A stretch of DNA of 64,000 bases, taken from positions 1,054,001 to 1,118,000 of the forward strand of contig JACGCN010000006.1 in the NCBI GenBank assembly GCA_014905825.1. Reading direction: 5' to 3'. Position numbers and translations under genes: made by a program. Under the pieces are notes generated by a model. That model did not search any database. It saw nothing but the letters and a program-made list of their open reading frames with translations, and was not told the DNA's origin. Numbering within the stretch: the first letter of the stretch is position 1; every line of letters starts with the position of its first letter. The DNA comes from Lyophyllum atratum. Lineage: Eukaryota > Basidiomycota > Agaricomycetes > Agaricales > Lyophyllaceae. Positions 9,927 to 22,113 of this stretch are shown piece by piece.

Positions 9927-11827
9927 ATGGGTTCCTCTTCCTCAAAGTCTGTCTCCGAGCCTGCTGTAATCGACGAGAAGCTACTCTGCCCAATTTGACC
10001 TCGTTCCCGGGCTCTCAACGCTTCGTCTCGCGACTCCCAAGTCCCCAAACGGCGCGTTGTCCAAGAGCACTGTCTCCTCCTGGGAAGCCGAAGCCTCTAA
10101 CGATCCCAAGACCAAGCTTGCTCGTACAATCCTCCAACACTCTGACATTGGCTCTGCACTCACGTCGCGTTCCGCCCGCATTGCTGATGCACACGTCTTT
10201 AACACGCTCGTGGAATTCAAGACTGGACCTGTCACCAACCAAAAGAGCAGCGGGAGATGTTGGATCTTTGCCACCACCAATGTTATCCGGTACAGCGTCA
10301 TGAAGGCCCTTAAACTCGATAAATTCGAGCTATCTCAGGTGAACAGACTCATCATTTCATCATTCTACTCCGGCGTGATGTTTAACCATGCTGATCAATG
10401 CTGTTATTAGTCTTATCTGTTCTTCTGGGATAAGCTAAACAAAGCCAACTACTATCTTGAGCTTTCAATCGAGCATGCGGATCTCCCCGTCGACGACAGG
10501 TTGATTACCCACCTGTCTGGCGATCTCGTCAGTGATGGCGGCCAATGGGACATGGCCGTCAACCTCATCGAACATTATGGTCTCGTACCACAACCCGTCT
10601 ATCCAGAATCTACCCATTCGTCCCTTAGTGGACCTCTCAATGCCCTCGTGAAGACCAAGCTCAGGGAGCACGCGTTGATCTTGCGCCGTCTGTCTTCTTC
10701 ATTGCGTGCTTCTTTCGTCCCTGAGGATGTCCTCATATCGACTCTCCGAGCAAAGAAGGAGGATTTGATGAAGGAGATTTATACTATTCTTACTGCTACC
10801 CTTGGCGTTCCTCCTAATCCAGACGAGAAACTTGTCTGGGAATACACTGATGCTGACGGCAAATTTGGCAAGTGGGAGGGCACGCCTGTGGAGTATGCAA
10901 AGGCGTTCGCCTCGAAACAATACGCCGTGAGTTATATATATATATACCTTCCATGATTTCTATGCCTAAATTCTTCTCATTTCTGAAGCCATCTGACTCG
11001 TTCTCCCTCATAAATGATCCTCGCAATGATTATTCAAAGCTTTATACAGGTGGATAAACTCGGAAACATCTGGGGTGCTCGGCCGGTTCTTTGTGAGCTA
11101 GCTCTTCTACCTGCTCGCTGACAATCCTAATTGTAACTGCAGATGTCAATACTGAGATTGAGAATCTTAAGAGTGTCGTCGTCAAGGTCATTCAGGCTTT
11201 GTTTCGCATAGCTATTAGATGACTGATGCCATTTCCCCTCTATCTAGCTGGTCAAGGCCGGCCAACCGGTCTTCTTTGGATGTGACGTTGGTAAATTCTC
11301 CGACAAGGTGGGCGGGATCATGGACACGGCGTTGTTTGAATATGAGGTACGTCAAGACTGAATGGTGTCGGAAATCACTAACGGCCTACGCAGACCGCGT
11401 TCGACATCACCTTGGGCCTGACAAAGGCAGAACGTTTGCAAGTCAGCGAATCAGCCATGACTCATGCTATGGTTATTTCGGGCGTCCACCTAGACGACAA
11501 GGGCAGGCCAGTCCGCTACAAGGTGGAGAACTCCTGGGGTGAGGCGGCTGGGGAGAAAGGCTATTTCGTCATGACCGACAAGTGGTTTGAGGAGTGAGTA
11601 TCTCTAGGTCCGACTGGTTTGACCATGAATTAACCAACGCGTGTCACAGATTCGTTTATCAAATCGTGGTACCCAAGGCACTTGCCCCGAAAGACCTGGT
11701 ACAAATCTTCGAGTCGGGCGAAAAGACAGTGCTTCCGCCATGGGATCCTATGGTATGTTTGTTATTTTCCTGGCTGTAGAACGAGCTGACGATGAGGCTT
11801 GTTATCCAAAAGGGCACTCTTGCTTGA
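9927..11827 (+). CDS. BLH1: Bleomycin hydrolase, cysteine aminopeptidase (peptidase C1B)
   Basis: Papain-fold hexameric aminopeptidase that degrades peptides and homocysteine thiolactone in the cytosol. Catalytic Cys lies in QKSSGRCWIFATTN, His in MTHAMVISGVH and Asn in YKVENSWGEA, all in the family order. Other landmarks are DRLITHLSGDLVSDGGQWDM, FSLINDPRNDYSKLYT, GQPVFFGCDVGKFSDK and the terminal PPWDPMGTLA. The retained C-terminal Ala is typical of the self-processing end of the family. The start is ATG 9927 (MGSSSSKSVSEPAV). About seven introns are needed, including one with a (TA)n tract near 10935. Two single-base frame breaks occur, at T9987 (KLL|AQFDLV) and at GG 11049-11050 (LYT|VDKLGN); both sit in conserved sequence. 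Confidence 0.93.
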
Positions 11828-12014
11828 GTTTTTGTCAATAGCTGACTGTATTAACATTCCAATTTAAGATATTTGATTACGATCTGTGTGCGTCAAGTTC
11901 GGTGTTGCGATCAATACTAGTTGGTGATGGGAAGGCACAGATTAAGCATCCACCAATTTACCCTTCAAACACTTTCCTTTCTCTCACACTTTCTTTTCTT
12001 TCTGCCCGCCCAAC

Positions 12015-13532
12015 ATGAGCCAGCGGTCTGCTCGTTCTGGTCTGTCCTTGTTCGGGATGATAGGCGTCGTAATGACTGCCCTGAAGCTTAAACAGCATTG
12101 GGACGAGTGTAAGCAGGCTTGGATTCCTGGAACGCTTGCAGGGCTGACTCCTGAGGACAGATAAGCCTTTATCGAGTCAAGAAGAAGGCAGAGTAGCTTT
12201 ATCAAGCACTACTCCCATAACTGCTACAGCACCCTACAGCGACGGCGATGAGGCTAGCATTGGTCTGCTTGATCCAGAGACGAGGCCCAAACGGAAGCGT
12301 GCCAGCGGCTGTTGCGTCTGCTGCGGAATTAAGTACGTGTCCGTTTCGCATTTCTCATGACGGAGTTCTGACCGCCTTTGCAGCTTCACTCTATTCTGGA
12401 AGGCCTTCGGAATTGTTGCTGCTGGTCTATTGATTTGGAATGCTATCAAACTTATCCTCTGGGCTGTTACTGTTCGTGATTTCCATCCTTGCGCGTCTTG
12501 TCTGCTGATGTACCGTTCATGTGTAGGATGCCCCGACTGGCCTGGACCTCATGCCAGCCTTCAGCAGCTCACTCGGCTGTCTTGCTGCCTCCCATCTGTA
12601 TAATGGCTCCAAAGTGGTCATGACGGCGCGGATGGGCGACGAAAATGACCATTCTTTTGATATGCGAGGAAGCGCTGTCGGCACCTTTATTATTACTCGA
12701 GGCGACGCAGATTTAAAGGACGTCAAGTACGAAATGACATCTTCGTTCAGAAAATGCCACCTTACTTGATGCTGTTGACATCCGTTACCCCGACACTAAT
12801 GACGATGGTTCCATCTTCAACAGCCGTTTGTTCCTTTACTACGCCCCACACTGATTCCGACGCCGGATGCATGCGCTACGATATCAAGATGTTTGTACCT
12901 CCCACCCTCAAAAAACTCCATGTTGCGTCGCACAGCACAATGCAGATCAATTCGACTCTGCCGCTGATGTGGAACTCGATAGTCTTTACGTCACGATGTT
13001 CGCCATGGACAAGAACACTCTGGTTCTTCCCAGCCAAGGAGTCCGCGGTAACCATATGACCCTGGAGGCGTACCGTGGTTGGATTGTGGGTGATGTCGCT
13101 ATTGTGAACAGCACCTCAATCACTACACAGCGTGCTGATGGCATTGTTAACGTCCGCGCGCATCCCACCGTCCCCTTGAACCCCGAACTTCCCGACCCGG
13201 CATATCTTAGGACGACCACTGGTGCCGGCCGAACGGACGTATTCTACATCGGTTCCAAGGCATTCAAGCGGCCCATCCACAACGTTCATATGTCCTCTCG
13301 AAATGCCGATATGTATTTCACTTATCGTGAAGCGGAATACAACGGCCGCATAGAGCTGGATTCTACATCGTTCACTGCGACCGGGCTCCAGCGTTTCGCC
13401 GAAGTGCCCAGCAAGGAGGAGGGTGACGGGAGCCCAAGATGGACTCATTGGGCTGGGAACAAAGAGGGCGGTGATCAGATATACTGTGAAGTCGAGGGGC
13501 TGGACCGGTTTATATTTCTAACTTTCAAGTAG
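12015..13532 (+). CDS. Membrane-anchored protein of unknown function
   Basis: Not recognised. The best-supported part starts near 12240 (YSDGDEASIGLLDPETRP), with a basic/cysteine patch (KRKRASGCCVCCGI) followed by one transmembrane helix (FGIVAAGLLIWNAIKLIL). The rest is a long beta-rich region with many Val/Thr/Asn residues (AHPTVPLNPELP, ADGIVNVR, HMSSRNADMYFTY), reminiscent of a right-handed beta-solenoid or adhesin-like fold, ending FIFLTFK. The region 12740-12970 needs at least three changes of frame that no GT-AG intron explains, so this copy is either badly sequenced or decaying. The first exon (MSQRSARSGL from 12015) is a guess. Confidence 0.5.
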
Positions 13533-13655
13533 TGATTATTGGGGGACCTTGGTATTACTCTAGCATTAATGGCTCATACAAATATATTTCTGGGATTGGC
13601 TCCACGAAGCTGCTACCTTGCGTGTGTGCCCGGCCGCTTCACTGCAAGCGCTTCG

Positions 13656-14393
13656 TCACTCACCTAGCCGTCTATCTGGATCGTGAGGATCCAGGGAGGA
13701 CACGGCGACAGGCGTACGTGTTCTTTGGAACGCGTCGGGATCTCGATCTCGATGTCGTGCAACGGCCTCAGCCAAGGCTTGCCGTCTTGTGGAAAATACT
13801 TGAGCTACCACTAACATGACGGTCTACAACGCCGAGCTAATGCTTTAGAGTGTGTAGCCTATAAAATTGACACGGTACTCACAGCAATCACACCAGCAAG
13901 CATGATACGGTCTTTCCATCGTTCGTCCTTGACCGTATAGAGCTCCTGGCGCCTTGAACGCGCTCTCCACGCCGCTGTTGTAGGATACCGGGAGTCCTGA
14001 GAAGATGACGAGGATGCGGCAAAGGGGGAGGTAGCAAGTGGTGTCTTCCCGCGCAGGGCATCGTATGCTGCCGTAATGGACTGAAACCTTGCGTGGGCCA
14101 CCTCAGAAGGAACGCCAGGGCCCGCCTTGTCAGGGTGGTAGATGCGGACCAGGTCGAAGTCTGGGTCGACGGCAAGTTAGTCTGTTTTCGACGTGAATAA
14201 GAGTCGATAGGCACTTACATCGTTCTTTTATATCATTTTCGGAGGCATTTGGGGGAAGATGGAAGATTTGATGTGGACTGGGATGGCGGTTGGAGGGAAA
14301 GGGATAAGAGTTTGTGGTGGATGCTGTCCTTGTACCGCCTGCCCGTGGTGGTGTCGAAAGAAATTTGCTTCGCGTCACCCGGGAGAACATCAT
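13656..14393 (-). CDS. J-domain protein, probably mitochondrial
   Basis: DnaJ-family co-chaperone. The N terminus (MMFSRVTRSKFLSTPPRAG) is basic and Ser/Arg-rich, like a mitochondrial presequence. A J domain follows across an intron near 14160-14225: HPSPHQIFHLPPNASENDIK, FDLVRIYHPDKAGPGVPSE with the diagnostic HPD, then ARFQSITAAYDALRG. After a serine-rich linker and WRARSRRQELY there is a weakly hydrophobic stretch (IMLAGVIA). The last exon gives an Arg/Ala-rich helix (RRQALAEAVARHRDRD). No G/F or zinc-finger region is visible, so it is a class III J protein. An upstream in-frame ATG at 14462 is possible. Stop and last junction are approximate. Confidence 0.75.
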
Positions 14394-14595
14394 GTTCGCA
14401 GTCAACTTGCAATTACGGCCGAAAGACCTGATAGTCCTAATGTTAAATCGCGTGCACTGCACAGTTGTTTCCGGAAGAAATCTAGTTGATATTCTATGTA
14501 GTTAAGGATACAGCTTAATGCATTAAGGAGGGTAAAATAACGAGTGGTTGAGACAGATATATGCAAGTGTGGTGTCTAAATTTGAAAATGCGATG

Positions 14596-16993
14596 CTATT
14601 GGGGTTCCTGGTCATGCTGGAGTGACGGAGGTGTGTCAGAGTATCTAGAAAGGACAGGATTGGACTGGGAGTTGTATGAAGAAGGTCCGTGAACCTGGGA
14701 GGACCCAGTCGGGGAGTTGAGTGGGGAAAATGACCACCTGCGAGGGAGGAGAGACCCCACAGTCATGGTCCCGGACGTCCTGTTGCTCGTGTAAATACTA
14801 GTGCGCTCTGTTTCTGTAGGAGAAACAGGGAAGGGATGAAGGAAATGAGGGTTCAGCTGGTCACTGCTCTCTGGGGTGGGGTTGTTTGGTCGTCCCATGT
14901 GCTCCGATGAATCAGACTTGCTGACAAGGGTTTTCTCTCCCTTCTCAATGATCGAGGCGTCGGTGGAACCCGAATGGTCAGACGCTTTTGAGCTATCGCG
15001 CTTCCAAAGACGATTTATGCCAGAGTTGATGAGGAGGTTGATGTAGGTGACGATGACGGTGATGGAGAAGACGACGGCAATGACAAGGCCAATGACCACC
15101 CTGGGGATTGGAGCGACATTAAGACGCTCCACGAAAGAAATCATCAGGCCGCTGCAGACCAGCCGCATGATTGCTAAAAAGGTGGAGAATATGTCGCCGC
15201 CTCTCGCTTGGGACGGGCGAAGGACCAGGTACGAAACGACCGTAAACCCCTCCAGAATCACGATCAAAATAACTTGGGCTTCGCCATTACCTTTGACGAA
15301 GGCAATGAAGACGGCCCTCAGGAATGAGGCGACTAGGAGAGGCACTGAAGAAATAGAAGCGAGAGGCACGATATTGTGCGTAGAGGGGACCATTTGCTAT
15401 AAGCTGCATCTCGTTGTAGAGAGCGTCACCGCCTTCACGGCGGGCACGACGGAAAACAACGAAAGTCGGATGTAACACAGCGATGAGGAGGACTAAGAAT
15501 GTCATCACAGAGAGGAGGGTCGAAAGCCAGGAGTCTTTGAGAGTCCATTGATAGAAGGAGAAGATGATGATGGGCGAAAACAGAATGAGGGCCTGATGAT
15601 GAGGTCAGTTTTGTAATTAGAGAGACAAACGAATAACCTACCAAACGAATGCCCCAGGCCCGTATAAATGATAGGTATGTAGACTTGAGCCATGTTTTGC
15701 GCTCCTTGTGTGCGTCTCCTAGAATAGATATCAGGCCGAACCCCAAAATAAACACTCCAAGTGTGCAGGCTATGAGGATAAGTGCACACAAGAAGACCGT
15801 CATGAAGGCATTGGCCGTGGCTATATGAAGGGAATTTGCATATATCGGAATGCCAGCTTGCAAAACGTTCGAAGATGACGTCGTGACAGTCTGGACGTCT
15901 CCACCTTGAGTAGCTGATTGGAGAGCGAGCGTGGAGAAAGTGTGGATACTGGGAAAGGTTGGGCCAGGTCGAGAGGTCGAAAGCATCAGCAGTTCTCCGT
16001 CCGAGAGGTAGTGGCACCTCTGTATTATATCCAAGAAAGTTATATGGGCTGAGCTTCCTATTAACGAGAGCAACAGCGGAGGCGGATGTTGAGTTTGCGA
16101 GTTTACCCCCTGTCAGATGACGCATTCGGTCAATGGACGTCTGAAGGGATGATGATGGCGACGTGGAGAAAAGACCCATTGCCCACGCGAAATTGAGAGT
16201 GAAGGCACGATAGGTTGAAGGATAGTTGAGGCTCAGGAAAGAAGATGACGCGATGGTTTGGTAGAGTAGGAGCAGATCGATGAGCCGGAATGGCAAAGGG
16301 GCATTGGGGGAGATGGACTGCCAGATTGACACCAATAGGGTGGCCAAAGCGACGCCTCCCGTGATCCATTCGACGGAGGTCTGATGGGTCGACCAGCCAT
16401 TTGAAAGAGTGGCCTGCACACAGGCTTTGACTTGGCCAGTGCCGACCTCTGTCAGGACAAGTTGGGCGACCCCTTCGAGATCGGGAATCTTGAAAGCAAT
16501 CCCAGGAATCCTGTCTTGTACACCGAGGGACTCGGGTAAGGATATTGAGTCCGAGCCTGTGAAATTGTACATGGGGAGTGGGCACAAGGCACCACCGAAG
16601 ATGTTGCACAAGTCCAAGGTAACATTGATGGCACGAATGCCGTAAACATTGAGGAGGAGATTTGCCGTTACATTGACATTGGCTTGCTGGAGGAGCAAGA
16701 CGCGTCAAGAAGTAGCTGGAGTGGAGCTGTGGAGTGACGTACAACACTGGCAGCCGAAATGTTGAAGGATATCGATTGGTTTTTGGCAACATAGGCGACG
16801 TCAAATTGTTGGATGAGGAGAGTTTCTGGGGGTTCGCAGTATGTAACTGACGAAGTAACTGCGGAAATGTCAGCGTGATGAATTGTGGCCTGTTTGGAAA
16901 CGTACATAGCGACTGCTCCTTGGAAAAAGTGAAAGAAGCGGAAAGAAGAAGAGAGAAAACGACGACTCGCAGCCTGGCGAGAGGGAAGAACAT
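14596..16993 (-). CDS. TRP-like / flavin-carrier (FLC) family membrane protein
   Basis: Fungal FLC/Pkd2-like proteins carry an N-terminal secreted ML-like domain and a TRP-type polytopic domain; relatives act in calcium and FAD handling and cell-wall integrity. The start at 16993 gives a signal peptide (MFFPLARLRVVVFSLLLSAS). The ML-like part includes VTYCEPPETLLIQQ, NVTANLLLNVYGIRAINVTL, LCNIFGGALCPLP and VKACVQATLSNGWS. Membrane helices follow (WITGGVALATLLVSIW, IATANAFMTVFLCALILIAC, FLVLLIAVLHPTFVVF, VVIGLVIAVVFSITVIV). The cytosolic tail of about 120 residues is Ser/Pro-rich and ends QHDQEPQ. At least five introns are present. A frame discontinuity near 15950-16000 is not fully explained by the visible GTGCCA...CCCAG intron. 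Confidence 0.78.
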
Positions 16994-17373
16994 GAAGGGC
17001 AGATGGTACGTTTGGACAGCCTGGTCGACATTAAAAGGTCAGCCAAGAACATGAGGCCATTGTCCTAATTTACCAATGCCTATTGTTCTCTTTGTAGTTG
17101 TAGAAAACTGCTACCGAGCAGACACTACCTTTGCCTCGCTCTCCTGTCGGATACGCGGTGTTCGTGTTGTTCTCGTCGTTCTCGCCACTGTGCTCGCCGC
17201 TGTTGCGGTCGCCTGGTAAATTGGAAAGTAATGACTGTGTGCGGAGCGCGGCGCGCTTCAACGTGTGACCGCTGCGGCCATCAAAGAACAGGGTGTGGCG
17301 GTCACATGACGTGACCCGGCGTTGTCCGGGTCGGAACGGACTTTTCTTGTCGTTGCTGTCCTCATCGTTCACC
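16994..17373. promoter_or_regulatory. divergent promoter TRP-like gene / ATP5
   Basis: A 380-bp gap lies between opposite starts. A GC-rich segment (about 17200-17340) precedes the ATP5 start. No RNA gene or repeat is visible. Confidence 0.4.
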
Positions 17374-18114
17374 ATGTTGCTCACTGCTGCCGCCCGCTCA
17401 GTTGCCGCTGCTCCTGGCCTGAGCCGCCGCGCCGCCTCCTCCATTGCCCTCAAATACTCAAAAGCCGTCTACAATGCCGCTGCAAAGTCTCCCCAGACTC
17501 TCAACAAAGTCCACTCCGACCTCACTACCATTTCCAGCACAATCTCACAACAGCCCGAGGTCAGCTCCTTCCTGAGCAACCCAACTCTTTCCGCATCGGA
17601 GCGCACCGTAGCTCTCCACAAGTTTTATACCAAGCTTGAGAGCGCGAAGAAAGAGCCCGTTTCGGACATCACCAAAAACCTCTTGTCTGTTCTTTCCGAG
17701 AATGGGAGACTAGGAGAGACGCCGGCTGTCATTGAAGGGTTCAATGAGCTGTTTGCGCAATATAGAGGAGAGCTGGATGTCATTGTCACGTCGGCAACCC
17801 CCCTGTCAAAGGATGTGCTGTCTCGTCTTGAGACTTCCCTCAAGCAGTCCAAGGCTGGACAGGAGGCCAAGATTTTGAAGCTCACCAACAAGGTGTGTCC
17901 CTGACCCATATACGCCCGCTGTAGGCCATTAAATTGTGTTCAAGGTCAACCCTTCGGTGTTGGGCGGCATCGTCGTTGATTTTGGAGACAAGACTATCGA
18001 CCTGAGCGTTCAGTCTCGTGTCACCAAGCTTAACAGCGTTCTTCAACGTGCGTAGCGTTGTTATGTTCACGCGATGTGTCTAGTACTAATGTTCCCTACT
18101 CAGAGTCGGTTTAG
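17374..18114 (+). CDS. ATP5: ATP synthase subunit 5 / OSCP, mitochondrial
   Basis: Oligomycin-sensitivity-conferring protein, the delta-type stator subunit joining the F1 head to the peripheral stalk of mitochondrial ATP synthase. ATG 17374 opens a presequence (MLLTAAARSVAAAPGLSRRA). The OSCP domain follows (LKYSKAVYNAAAKSPQTLNK, VSDITKNLLSVLSENGRLGE, GELDVIVTSATPLSKDVLSR). The signature near the end is split by an intron (about 17893-17945): LTNK joined to VNPSVLGGIVVDFGDKTIDL. A second small intron (about 18050-18103) leads to a final mini-exon coding QSV and TAG at 18112-18114. Length of about 210 residues fits the family and the frame is intact. Confidence 0.94.
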
Positions 18115-18811
18115 GTCACGGGAGGTCCTGTTGCCTGCAGACGTTGAGGATGACCTGTGATGCTTCGTTTTCTACATACATAATAGATCAATTTGGAAAC
18201 CCTCCAGCGCCTAGACTGAAAATCAAGGCCAAGCGATTATAATTCAAGCTTTTGGAATTCAACACCCCGAGCATGTCGTGGCATCGGATTTGCAGAACGG
18301 TAACGGCCACATTTTATGCACCTTCGACAACATGCGTAGGTGTCAGCATCGAGCTCGATCTCTAAACATTGCATCTCAAAGGCTCCATTTCACTGCACAC
18401 AAAGATATTGCGTTGCCCTTCTTATGCGGAGACCTTCTTCAAGCCGTGATGTACGGGTTTCACACTCGTCTGATCTTGGTGGCGTCTGTATGGGCCATGT
18501 GTACCCTATGCTGGTGCTACTAATAGACGCTCCTAGACTCAGATCTATCCGCGTTACCCCGAGCCTTCTTACAGATCACATTGCCTCGGCAAGCTGTCGT
18601 ACAAGCCGGTTTTTTCGGTGCGCCACCGTTCACCAGGTAAGTCTGATACTCATTACCGTCCGGATGGTGCTTCCCAACGCTGCTTCTGGCGATTTTGCGG
18701 AATATATGACTGCGCACCTTATTCGTAGGCTAGATGCGATACAATCGACCGTTGACCTGATTGATACTGGGTCTTGCACATCTACCTATACAGCCCCAAT
18801 ACCGATGCATC
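18115..18811. other. region without an assignable gene
   Basis: About 700 bp lie between ATP5 and the methyltransferase gene. An ORF of about 160 codons starts at 18340 and contains a GTAAGT donor near 18639, but its product matches nothing I know and its codon use is not persuasive. It could be the 5' part of an unrecognised gene or long UTR sequence. Confidence 0.35.
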
Positions 18812-19627
18812 ATGTCATTGCTTAAAATTCCTTGCATTTTAATCGCCATGGCGGGCCTTCAAGTCACAGCGACAGCTCCTTATTCTCCTGCTCTTCCAGA
18901 AGAGACACTGCTGTCAACAAAGATGGAAGGATTCATAAAACGGAGGTCTGGTCCACTTGCTTGTGAAGGTACATCGTGTCTTCCGAATTCCTTATATACG
19001 ACCTCTGACCTGGGAGCCAGTTGATATGTTGGGGTGCTGCGATTTCGAAGCCTTGGTCATCTTAGCCGGTCATGCACCCCGTCTGAAGATGTCGCAGGTC
19101 ATTCTGTCAGTATTGGCTATGAGCGGGACGGAGGAGAATATAAAGACCTCGCCGCTCTTCCTCTTGGAACGCTCTTGACTGGGTTGGGTGGAATCATCCG
19201 ATATAGGTGTTACCGCGAGCTGGGGCAGTTTTTTACCTTTGAAATGAGCATTAGGAAGGACCACAGACTAGTCACCAGTGGGCCCTACTCCATCGTTCGC
19301 CATCCTGGATATTCTGGAGTAGTGCTTTGCATTGTTGGCATTGTTATCTGGCATGCAGGCTCTGTATGTCCGTTCGCGTAGCAATTCTGTTGCTAGACTG
19401 ATGTTCTCTTGGATTGACAGGGTTCATGGGCACGAGAATGTGGGCCTTTCATGACGAGAATAGGTCAGATAGCTGCGGTGACATACCTGGCCTTGGTATC
19501 CCTTATCACAACTGGGTTACTAGCGCGGATGAGCAGGGAAGACGAGGTGCTTTCTGAAACTTTTGGAGAAGAATGGACAGATTGGGTAGAAAGAGTACCC
19601 CATAGACTGATTCCTGGACTTTACTGA
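18812..19627 (+). CDS. Protein-S-isoprenylcysteine O-methyltransferase (ICMT/Ste14 family)
   Basis: Integral-membrane methyltransferase that methylates the C-terminal prenylcysteine of CAAX proteins such as Ras and mating pheromones. ATG 18812 gives MSLLKIPCILIAMAGLQ. The catalytic half is diagnostic: TGLGGIIRYRCYRELGQFFT, then IRKDHRLVTSGPYSIVRHPG and YSGVVLCIVGIVIW. After an intron (about 19364-19420) comes LLARMSREDEVLSETFGEEW and the end HRLIPGLY. The RHPGY and E-x2-L...FG-x-EW elements are the family S-adenosylmethionine and substrate motifs. One intron lies near 18968-19020. A base is apparently missing at GG 19166-19167 (LFLL|GTLL). Agaricomycetes often have several paralogues, so orthology to STE14 is not claimed. 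Confidence 0.85.
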
Positions 19628-20038
19628 TGCAGCCTCCTTGAAATTGTGTAGCCGGCGAGAATGCTGAATTCTATTGATGACATAAGGAGTACGCATTATT
19701 AGATTTAGTACAACATTTGAACGTTTTAAACTTCGGAGTCAACCAAGCTGGCTATTCTACGTCCAACTCAACTATGTCCCTCCAGTCAACTTCAACATCC
19801 AAGACAGGTACCAAGTTGACCCGTATACCATACATGTAATTCGTCTGACGCCTCCTTCGAGCCCTTAGTTGCATGGTATATATGCCTTCTCGATCACCCA
19901 ATTACAAGCTGCTGACCGACACTACGAAGCCCTATCTGTTCTCAAGATGTACCTTCACTTGTCATCAATGAGCATCTTGATAGCTCCTGTACGAAGCATC
20001 TGAATGCGCCGAATCAAGCAGCAAGTAGCTCATCCAAG
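19628..20038. other. intergenic region
   Basis: 3' flank of the methyltransferase and promoter of the MGS1 gene. Nothing specific is recognised. Confidence 0.4.
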
Positions 20039-22001
20039 ATGCAGCCTACTCCCAATACTACCCGAAAGAAAAACACCGGTTTTTCTTCCAGCCCTATAGC
20101 CCACATATTCAGTCAGGGCCACAAGAAGTCACCATCTATATCACATACAACTGGTTTTACGCCAGCCAACAAACGTCCGAGTGGGGATGACAACGCGTCG
20201 CGTCCGCCTGCCAAACGAAGCAAGCTTGCAAACCTTGAAGCAGCAGCTCCATTGGCAGAAAAGCTTCGGCCTGAGACGTTGTCCGAGTTTGTTGGACAAC
20301 CTCATTTAACTGGCCGAGACTCGCTGCTCATGAAAACCCTCGCTAGTGACTCGGCGGGGTCGATTGTCTTTTGGGGACCACCAGGGTGAGGCTACTTCAA
20401 CCTAAACTTTTTGTCCTCTGAATGCGAGATATCTCATTAGATGCGGAAAAACTACACTGGCACGGCTCGTAGCCAAACAAAGTGATAGCATGTTCAAAGA
20501 ACTGAGTGCGACTGTTGTAGGGATCAACGAGGTCCGAACGGTTCTTGAAGAGGCGAAAAACATGCTCGCCCTCGCAGGAAGGTGAGTTTGCGGTATAGAA
20601 CGGCTACTCGGTTGGATGATACCCTGTATTTCCCAGGAAAACCATTTTGTTTTTAGATGAAGTACATCGCTTCAACAAAGCGCAGCAAGTACGGTATTCT
20701 GCTGCATGTCTTTCTTTTGGGTCTTTACCTAATGGGTATTTTCCACAAGGATATATTTCTCCCTTACGTCGAGCAAGGTCATATTCAGGTTTGCTCAAAT
20801 ACCATCCCAGCATAAAAGTTGATCTGGACATGCTCTTCAGCTCGTAGGTGCAACAACGGAAAATCCATCTTCAAACTAACTGGAGCATTACTCAGTCGTT
20901 GTCGGTGGGTTGCATTTATCGTGATTGTCTTCATTTTTGTGTTCACGTTACTAGCAGGGTGTTCGTGCTTGAGCGACTGTCCGACGATGATATAAAGGCA
21001 ATCCTTATCAATGCCGTAAAGCGTGTCAGTGACAGTACCGCAGATCTCTTTGAAGCAGAGACAGAGACACGTACAGAAACACCCCAATCATCGCCTTCTG
21101 AAGCCACTGAATACCAATGCCGTCCTTTCCCTCAGCTAACCTCGAAGATACTTTCGAGCATCACATCGTTAGCAACAGGAGACGCTCGGACTGCTATCTC
21201 TCTTCTAGACCTTGTCATTAAATCATCTAAAGATAGCGCGGAAGGAGCATTGCTAGCTGCTCTCAAGCGATCTGTGTCAGCATCCTATGACCGCACCGGT
21301 GAAAGTCATTTTGATATGATTTCCGCGCTTCATAAAAGTGTCCGGGGAAGTCAAGGGAGTGCAGCGATGTATTGGCTCGCAAGGATGCTTACTGCTGGAG
21401 AGGATCCCTTTGTATATCGCTCGCCGCATGGTGGTCTGTGCCAGCGAAGACATTGGTTTAGCAGATGCCCATGCGCTTCCTTTGGTGAGCGGCTTTTTAC
21501 CAACTTGTGTTAGCGATTCAATTTCAAAGTGCATAGGCCATGAGTGCGCTGCAGGCCTGTCAAGTGATTGGTATGCCAGAATGCCGCATCAACCTTGCAC
21601 ATATCGTTGCATACCTTGCTGAGGCGCCGAAGTCGACTCGAGCATACGAAGCGTACAGTCGGGCAGAAGCAGCCGCCAAACTCGACTTGACGATCCCGGT
21701 ACCAATGTCCATGCGAAATGCACCGACTGGGCTGATGAAAGAGTTGGGATATGGCAAGACCTACTTGTACAACCCAGACTACGCGTGAGTATTGTTTCTC
21801 TGCGCGAATGATTGGCCCACTGAATTTGTGGTATATATAGACATCCCGTTCACAACACCTACCTCCCAGTACAATTTCAAGGGGAAATATTTCTACGAGC
21901 AGACGGCGACGACTTCTGACAAGATTTGGGACGATGATGCCTTGATTCAGTGGGAGCATGAAGATAATAGCGGCAAGGACTGGGTGGGCAGGCAACACTA
22001 G
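20039..22001 (+). CDS. MGS1: Mgs1/WRNIP1-type AAA+ ATPase
   Basis: Clamp-loader-like ATPase that acts with PCNA and polymerase delta in replication-fork maintenance. The N terminus is disordered and basic with a possible NLS (PPAKRSKL); no UBZ zinc finger is visible. Then: [20 protein letters not shown], Walker [14 protein letters not shown] across an intron at about 20387-20440, Walker [16 protein letters not shown], sensor-1 [26 protein letters not shown], sensor-2 [17 protein letters not shown], and the MgsA C-terminal domain ([43 protein letters not shown]). It ends DWVGRQH. About seven introns are needed. One extra T in TTT 21409-21411 breaks the frame between AGEDP and LYIARRMV. Confidence 0.92.
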
Positions 22002-22113
22002 CATCCATGATCTAGAAGTTGGCCCGTGCGTGAGATCAATAGCTTAATGTCTTGAGCTAGATAGCATCATATTGCTGCTTGTGTCCTACCATACCATACA
22101 TACTATACCATTC